A program made the translations under genes and the position numbers. 62,662 nucleotides of DNA from Fibrobacter sp. (lineage in GTDB: Bacteria; Fibrobacterota; Chitinivibrionia; Chitinivibrionales; Chitinispirillaceae): positions 1 through 62,662 of the forward strand of contig JAAYEB010000260.1 of NCBI GenBank assembly GCA_012728995.1. The letters run 5' to 3'. The first letter of the stretch is position 1; each line of letters opens with the position of its first letter. A model generated the notes under the pieces. The model searched no databases and was not told the origin of the DNA. It saw nothing but the letters and a program-made list of their open reading frames with translations. This document shows, piece by piece, positions 57,301 through 62,662 of this stretch.

Positions 57301-58410
57301 TCAATTATCAATAAAAGGTACCAACGACATATTTCCATTATTCCGTGTTTTTACGATGTAAACACCTGATGTTTTCATATTTAATCTGTTGCTGGAATTA
57401 TTATGCCTATTCGAAACAACTTTTCCATTTATAGAGTAAATGGTAATATCATTACCGTAAGAGTTGATCATCTCAGAATTAACTGTTCTTTTTGATTGTT
57501 TTTTGTTTACATTATTTTGGATACGAGGGACATGATCAGGGTCAGCCAGTTTTAGAAATGCTTTTACATACCTTTCTCCAAATTCTTTTACATCTTCACA
57601 GGAAAAATGTGCATTCCACTCATCACCGGGCCTCATAGCCAGACCTTCTGAAGATGCTAAAGCACAATTTGGATATTCTGATGCCAGTTTGTTTACCAGA
57701 GGATTGTGATCACTGCAACAGGCACCAGGTGCCTGCAACAGTTCACCAACAACGATTGGAATATCACCAAGACCCAAATCAGATTTCAAATTATCAAAAA
57801 TCTCTTTTGTTGTATCAACCCACCAGCCATTGCCATTGTCAGTTTCACCCTGATGAAAAAGTATTCCCTTTATAACACCCGTCTCTTGTGCAATACGACA
57901 CCGTTCCAGCATCCAGTCGTATACGAAACGATTCTGGTCACATAATTCCTCATGAACCCAGCAATTGTACCGCGTGAGCTTTCCAGAACCTTTTTTGAAA
58001 ATTTTTATTGATTGCCCGGAAAGGGCACATGGTATAAGTCCGATTGTAATGTCCTGCCTGATTGAATCAAGCAAAGCTCTTGCAAAATAATCTGCAGGAC
58101 CGATTCCTTCATTACAGTTATGATACGGAGGTGTTGCCGTATACCATTGATCTGCCTGTCGGCTGAAATGAACACCACATGCTTCAGATGTCTGATTGCA
58201 TGTTCTGAAAGCTAAAACCTTTATACGATCATTGGGTTCACATTCATTACCAACTACTTTTTCCTTGCAGCCACCAGCCATATTCGATTGCCCAAAGAGC
58301 AAATAACAATGAAAATTTGAATCTACATCAGCATAAACCTGCGATAATATTGAAAGCACAATAAAAGCAAAACTGATTTTAATCCTGTTTTTTTTATGTA
58401 TTTTATCCAT
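57301..58410 (-). CDS. Secreted SASA/CE6-type carbohydrate acetyl esterase
   Basis: 369 residues. Signal peptide (about 8-27). The esterase domain has the Ser motif YLLFGQSNMAGGC, then LIPCALSGQSIKIF, GILFHQGETDNG and WNAHFSCEDVKEFGERY, which supplies the likely catalytic His. This is the SASA domain of carbohydrate esterase family 6 and sialate O-acetylesterases. A short C-terminal tail (IYSINGKVVS, MKTSGVYIVKTRNNG) resembles a type IX sorting domain. It probably removes acetyl groups from plant or algal polysaccharide outside the cell. The BNR-type gene follows 259 bases downstream. Confidence 0.82.
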   Translation of the reverse strand: MDKIHKKNRIKISFAFIVLSILSQVYADVDSNFHCYLLFGQSNMAGGCKEKVVGNECEPNDRIKVLAFRTCNQTSEACGVHFSRQADQWYTATPPYHNCNEGIGPADYFARALLDSIRQDITIGLIPCALSGQSIKIFKKGSGKLTRYNCWVHEELCDQNRFVYDWMLERCRIAQETGVIKGILFHQGETDNGNGWWVDTTKEIFDNLKSDLGLGDIPIVVGELLQAPGACCSDHNPLVNKLASEYPNCALASSEGLAMRPGDEWNAHFSCEDVKEFGERYVKAFLKLADPDHVPRIQNNVNKKQSKRTVNSEMINSYGNDITIYSINGKVVSNRHNNSSNRLNMKTSGVYIVKTRNNGNMSLVPFIDN

Positions 58411-58494
58411 TTTTAAGTTATCCCTGTTAATATCTTAATATAAACTTTCTCATTGTAAATTGCCCACAGAAAATAATTAACCAGCCGGTTGGAT

Positions 58495-59583
58495 TTACCC
58501 TATTATTTCTACTTTCGCAGTGTTTTTCATTGAAATAAACCATATGGTTAGTTCTTCAAGATCTACACCTGCATCGATAATATCAAACAGCAATGAAGAA
58601 AGTAAAAAAGATACTTTTCCTGAAAAAACTGGAACACCATTTTTTTCTTCAGGCTTTGCAATTACCGGTAATGACATTTCCTTGAATAAAACAAATACAC
58701 GGTCTTTATTGAATACCGCTATTCCAACAGGCAGAGACGCAAAAGCATCATCCCCATCAGGAGTTTTGGGCAGTTCTTCTGCGAATAAAAATCTTTTTAG
58801 ACCTGCGATACTATAATCAACAGTTAACCTGTAATCTGTTTCGTTTTCTTTTGTTTTAGAAACTTCGAATTTCTGTTTTTCATTATCAGATTCGGTCAAC
58901 TCATGATGCTTTATTTTTAGTTCTGTATATACATTTTTGAAAGGCAAAGGCATATTTTCGTTGTTTAACTGTTCAATCTGTTTTTTATAATTATCTATAT
59001 CTTCCTTTTCACTCCCGGGGATTATCTCAACAACCTGATTATTGGATATCTCTGGTCCACATAAGAGCATTACATTATGTTTTCCAGGTAGTGTTCCTAA
59101 AGAAAGTTTTTTATGTAAATCAATTGTTAAAACTCTACTTGAAAATCCTGGTGGGTGTTTTCGTGTATCCTTAATAACAGGTGAATCTGCCAATTTAATT
59201 ATTTCGATTTTTCCTGTTTCCAGATAAACATGAACCAAGTATGTTGTTGTCTTTAGTGAATGTATAACAAACTTACTGGTTTCAGCAGTATGTAAGCAAA
59301 TCATCGGAACAGATTGATGCTTATCAAGAAAAACTTTCTCTGGAGCATCAACAAGAAAACCATCAATACAATTAATCATCCTTTCATATTTTTTATCACT
59401 TATCATAAACTCAGGATCATCCCAATATTGTTCATTTTTTAAAGGTAATGTATGCATTGTTTCCTTTATACCTTTCTCTGAACTATTATTATCGGGAACA
59501 CATGAGTTAAAACAGATCTCAATTAAAATAACTGGATACAGTAGCTTGACATTACTTATTAACCTGCAATTATTTAGAATCAT
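58495..59583 (-). CDS. Unknown protein with N-terminal hydrophobic segment; paralogue of the upstream gene product
   Basis: 362 residues. A hydrophobic stretch (about 13-27, LLYPVILIEICF) ends in FNSC, a poor lipobox, so it is a possible lipoprotein or signal peptide. From about residue 75 it aligns by eye with the 321-residue neighbour: YLVHVYLETGKIEI vs YVLLTHLETNNLYL, NVMLLCGPEISN vs QIQLICGKVISN, and matching C-terminal ends. No known domain recognised. It is the last gene of the operon that begins beyond the right edge, 62 bases after its paralogue. Confidence 0.7.
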   Translation of the reverse strand: MILNNCRLISNVKLLYPVILIEICFNSCVPDNNSSEKGIKETMHTLPLKNEQYWDDPEFMISDKKYERMINCIDGFLVDAPEKVFLDKHQSVPMICLHTAETSKFVIHSLKTTTYLVHVYLETGKIEIIKLADSPVIKDTRKHPPGFSSRVLTIDLHKKLSLGTLPGKHNVMLLCGPEISNNQVVEIIPGSEKEDIDNYKKQIEQLNNENMPLPFKNVYTELKIKHHELTESDNEKQKFEVSKTKENETDYRLTVDYSIAGLKRFLFAEELPKTPDGDDAFASLPVGIAVFNKDRVFVLFKEMSLPVIAKPEEKNGVPVFSGKVSFLLSSLLFDIIDAGVDLEELTIWFISMKNTAKVEIIG

Positions 59584-59645
59584 TTTATGACCAGCTTTTC
59601 ATGATATCACAGAGGTTTTCAGCACTTAAAGCGAATAGCGAAATT

Positions 59646-60611
59646 TTAATATTCTTTTATTTCGAGTATATTACTTGACACCGAGCCGGTTACGGCAAGT
59701 ATTACAATTTTTTCAGGAATAATATCGGTAGACATATTTTTATGAATATACTCCAATAGATCAAATGCGAAATAACCTCTAAAAGAGTTTTTATCATTTT
59801 CAGCCAGTTCAAGTGGTATTATTATTTTTTCTTTCATTATGCCACCATTACATATTTGAACTATAACATTTAAAACTATTGGTATATCCACTAAACTTTC
59901 GGGTAATTGAATATTATAGCTTCCATTAATAACAAAGCTGTTATCATTTTTTGATATACTGTTTTTTTCCGGTTTAATTTCAATATTATCTTTATCAGGA
60001 GGTAGTTTAGGAGAAAGTTCTCGCTTTGTAAAAAGTTCTTTATCTTCTTCAGAAAGACTTAAATTTTTAACTTCTAATTCTTTTTTCAGTTCGTTAATGT
60101 AATTATCTTTTTCATAAAGACCAGATACATTGAATTTATGTCCATTTGAAATTACTTTTCCACAGATCAATTGTATCTGGTAATTTCCATCTGTTTTTTG
60201 CACCTTTTTAAAGTCTATATTCTGCCATAAATGCTCGTATGTAAATGACAGTCTTACGTTTTTTTCTTCCGATGTAGTGTTTTTCTTCTCTACAACATAA
60301 GGAGAAGGTATTTTATCAGGATTTTCAAAAAGAGGAAACAAATACAGGTTATTAGTTTCCAAATGAGTTAGAAGTACATATGCATCTTCAGGAGGAATAA
60401 ATTCAGCATTATCATGCGTATTAGTTTTCCAGATACAAAAAAAGGGATACCTGGTTTCTTTCTCTGCGTCAAATTCCATCGGTCCTATTACTGCTGAACC
60501 ATATCGTTCATCGATTTCAGTTACCTGTTGATATATTTTGTCAAATATATCCGGTTTGTGATAAAACGAACTGTCTGGCAAACCCAGCGCGTACAGAATC
60601 ATTTCAAGCAT
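59646..60611 (-). CDS. Unknown soluble protein; paralogue of the downstream gene product
   Basis: 321 residues from ATG 60611 with AGGGG about 5 bases upstream. No signal peptide or membrane segment. The middle holds a charged helical linker (YINELKKELEVKNLSLSEEDKELF). The C-terminal part is beta-rich (IIIPLELAENDKNSFRGYFAFDLLEYI; KIVILAVTGSVSSNILEI), equivalent to the same part of the 362-residue neighbour. It starts 12 bases after the metallopeptidase-like gene, so it is co-transcribed with it. Candidate roles are chaperone, adaptor or immunity partner of that protein (inference). Confidence 0.7.
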   Translation of the reverse strand: MLEMILYALGLPDSSFYHKPDIFDKIYQQVTEIDERYGSAVIGPMEFDAEKETRYPFFCIWKTNTHDNAEFIPPEDAYVLLTHLETNNLYLFPLFENPDKIPSPYVVEKKNTTSEEKNVRLSFTYEHLWQNIDFKKVQKTDGNYQIQLICGKVISNGHKFNVSGLYEKDNYINELKKELEVKNLSLSEEDKELFTKRELSPKLPPDKDNIEIKPEKNSISKNDNSFVINGSYNIQLPESLVDIPIVLNVIVQICNGGIMKEKIIIPLELAENDKNSFRGYFAFDLLEYIHKNMSTDIIPEKIVILAVTGSVSSNILEIKEY

Positions 60612-60623
60612 TTTTACCCCTAT

Positions 60624-62662
60624 CTATAGTTTTAATAAACTTTGAGCATTAATAAAAGGTCTACACTGATCACAATATACTAATTCACAATTAAAATTCA
60701 GTTGATGAAACATGATACATCTTCCATCAACATATTTACTTTTTGTTGACAACTTTTTATCAACTTTGTAAGAACAATGACTTCCAGATCCACCCATACC
60801 TATATATCTATAAGTGTGATCATTATATTTAAACTCTGGCGGGCAGTTATATATCCCTTTGTATGGAACCATATTCATCAAATGACCCAATTCATGCATT
60901 ACACATTGACTATGAATAGTATCGTTTTTATCAATAACAACCAGGTTATGAGGAGATACACTTCCATCCCCTCCCCATGGACCTGACGCTGCTGTGAGTA
61001 TGAAATCAACTCTTACTGGATTTTCTTTTGACGGAATAGCTTTTGATGGGAGTTTTATTTCTATATTATCCTCATCAATACAAGTAACTAAACCTGTTAC
61101 ATCATCAATTTCAGTATTATCATCAGTTAGGTTTCCGCTTGTTTTTTTATTAATGTTTTTCCATTTACCTTTTATTAAAAATTTGGCCCCTTTTTGGAGC
61201 GGTGGATTAAATATTTTTACAAGATTTTTACTTACCTTAATTTTATCGTTTTTCGATTCAAGTATTTCTGTCTTTGTGATAGTGATATTTTTACCACTAC
61301 TATCTAACCCATCGAACTGTTTATCACATAATATAATATGACAACACTTATTTTTGTTTTTCGATGATAATAATTTGTGGTACTCACTTTGATTATGATT
61401 CCCAACAATAACATTGCCTGCATTATTTATAGAATGCATATTTGGTTTTTCTGCAATAAACTCTATAAAAACATCATGTAAATTATTTTTTACAGTTTTC
61501 ATTGGTGGTGGTATAGCATCTTTGTGATATGTCAATTGGTACCACAACTTCCTCCAGTTCTCCACCACAAACTTACTCCTAAAATTTTCTCCATCAGTTC
61601 CAGCTTCAACTGTAAATCTATCGCCACCGGCAAGACCGCATGCTAAAACTATTGATGACTCATTACCGGTGAATTCAGTATCAATTGTTGCAATTCTTTC
61701 TTTGAATTCAACAAGCTTGCCTCCTGTTTTTTTCATTATACCTGGTTTTGGACTGTTACGTTTACTGTTACCATCCTCTGCCGTTATACGCCAAAACACT
61801 TTCTTTCCATCTGTTTTTGCATTTGGATCTTTTGACCTAACTTTTATTGTCAGCTCTGTTCCCTGCTCTTTTCCATTTGAAGAAAGATTTACATACTGTT
61901 TATGAGGTTTTGAACTGTCAAAAACCTGTGGATAAACCCATTCAAGAATTATTGTCTCACTGTTCTCTGCTTTTACCTGCTTTGAAAAAACCGGTTTCTT
62001 TTCCGTAATCCTCTTGTCATAAATTACTGCTTCACTTTTCTTAACCTTCTTTTTATTTTCAGGCTTAATAAGCTCAGGAGCTTTACCCTTGTCGAAAAAC
62101 ACGATCTCGACCCTGCGGTTTTCACGAGACCGATAATCGTCTTTTCCTTTTTCATCAATCGGAAAACTCTCACCACACGGATATATACCATCATGCTTAG
62201 AACTGTAAACAAGCTGCGCCGGTTCACTTCCTGTCTCACTTTTCACACTTTCAACAAGAAGATCCCTGATTACCTCAAATAAAGCACTCCAGGTGTTTTG
62301 CCCCATCACACCATCCTGCTTAAGCGATCCATTAAATCGATTATTGTACTCACCCTGGAATGCGTTAACCGCTTGTTCTGTTTTCGGTCCGTTTGTGTTG
62401 TCTACTGCACCGGGATCAGTTGCCCATCCGTGATTATAAAGCGATTTCAGTATCTGCTGGTAATCTTCAATCTTTGATGCCAGTTCAACTATGTCAAGCC
62501 AGGCATCTTTTTTGTTATCGAGAACAGCTTTTATTCCTTCCGCGCGCCATTGTGAAAGGTCGTAGTTATACTCCGGATCACCACTTGTATCACTGTGCCC
62601 AAAAAGCAGTATCTCTTTATCACTGTTTTCTTTTGCAAATTTGAATACAGAACAAAGAGAAC
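60624..62662 (-). CDS. OmpA-like protein with nested peptidoglycan-binding fold and HExxH metallopeptidase-like C-terminus (partial)
   Basis: The frame stays open to the right edge, so the start is outside (at least 678 residues; GTG/ATG at 62309 are internal). First visible is an OmpA-type half (ILLFGHSDTSG, DLSQWRAEGI), then a peptidoglycan-binding-like insert (LKSLYNHGWATDPGAVDN, GPKTEQAVNAFQ, GVMGQNTWSAL), then the OmpA remainder ending RSRENRRVEIVFF. About 150 beta-rich residues and a C-terminal zinc-peptidase-like domain follow: HSQCVMHELGHLMNM (HExxH), GMGGSGSHCSYK and a closing Cys/His-rich block (CIMFHQLNFNCELVYCDQC). A wall-directed or injected hydrolase is plausible. It heads an operon with two paralogous unknowns. 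Confidence 0.75.
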   Translation of the reverse strand, partial: SLCSVFKFAKENSDKEILLFGHSDTSGDPEYNYDLSQWRAEGIKAVLDNKKDAWLDIVELASKIEDYQQILKSLYNHGWATDPGAVDNTNGPKTEQAVNAFQGEYNNRFNGSLKQDGVMGQNTWSALFEVIRDLLVESVKSETGSEPAQLVYSSKHDGIYPCGESFPIDEKGKDDYRSRENRRVEIVFFDKGKAPELIKPENKKKVKKSEAVIYDKRITEKKPVFSKQVKAENSETIILEWVYPQVFDSSKPHKQYVNLSSNGKEQGTELTIKVRSKDPNAKTDGKKVFWRITAEDGNSKRNSPKPGIMKKTGGKLVEFKERIATIDTEFTGNESSIVLACGLAGGDRFTVEAGTDGENFRSKFVVENWRKLWYQLTYHKDAIPPPMKTVKNNLHDVFIEFIAEKPNMHSINNAGNVIVGNHNQSEYHKLLSSKNKNKCCHIILCDKQFDGLDSSGKNITITKTEILESKNDKIKVSKNLVKIFNPPLQKGAKFLIKGKWKNINKKTSGNLTDDNTEIDDVTGLVTCIDEDNIEIKLPSKAIPSKENPVRVDFILTAASGPWGGDGSVSPHNLVVIDKNDTIHSQCVMHELGHLMNMVPYKGIYNCPPEFKYNDHTYRYIGMGGSGSHCSYKVDKKLSTKSKYVDGRCIMFHQLNFNCELVYCDQCRPFINAQSLLKL

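Noticed and set aside
62304-62309. GTG/ATG at 62309 as the true start of the metallopeptidase-like gene
   Set aside because: The frame is open to the window edge and encodes OmpA and peptidoglycan-binding motifs upstream.

Overview
The window reads as a chromosome segment from an AT-rich Gram-negative bacterium. Outer-membrane biogenesis genes (TamA/TamB-type pair, KdsD-type isomerase, SurA/PpiD-type foldase), a long SecA and two secreted enzymes with C-terminal tails resembling type IX secretion sorting domains point to the Fibrobacterota/Chitinivibrionia or wider FCB group. That placement is inference; no rRNA gene is present. I found no tRNA or rRNA gene, no CRISPR array, no intact insertion sequence and no phage gene.

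Layout. 1-1473: end of an unidentified gene, a CheY-like receiver and an HD-GYP c-di-GMP phosphodiesterase. 1601-7515: leftward tamB then tamA. 7987-9615: a PHP-domain hydrolase. 9744-17059: a chemosensory operon (STAS protein, CheA with two C-terminal CheW-like modules, CheW, a receptor whose periplasmic part looks like a CZB zinc domain, CheB, CheR). 17163-23348: leftward folC, marC, and a two-gene CoA unit (CoA-transferase fused to a GNAT acetyltransferase, plus ADP-forming acyl-CoA synthetase). 23797-24540: a lone zinc-ribbon methyltransferase. 24751-33049: leftward envelope and housekeeping block, read as FliL-like gene, secA, tmk (joined by ATGA overlaps), ctpA, then ppiD.

33864-38079: rightward kdsD, nadB and a von Willebrand A membrane protein, convergent after 8 bases with a long leftward chain that runs from 46175 to 38088: a 43-residue membrane peptide, a PfkB kinase, UDP-glucuronate decarboxylase, leuS, rdgB, a receiver-PAS-histidine kinase and an NtrC-type regulator. 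46337-47432: ECF sigma factor and zinc-finger anti-sigma factor. 47970-51656: a giant TPR protein. 51894-54466: amidase, pteridine-reductase-like SDR, low-molecular-weight phosphatase and a small Cys-rich protein. 54936-58410: two secreted polysaccharide-active enzymes.

The most unusual part is 58495 to the right edge. A leftward operon encodes a large protein, cut by the window edge, in which a peptidoglycan-binding fold is nested inside an OmpA-like domain and followed by an HExxH metallopeptidase-like C-terminus. Downstream lie two mutually similar proteins of no family I recognise, one of them with an N-terminal hydrophobic segment. A cell-wall-directed secreted enzyme with dedicated partner proteins is a reasonable hypothesis, but it is not proven from sequence.

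Where an in-frame internal start has a better ribosome binding site or fits the family better, I used that start and said so.
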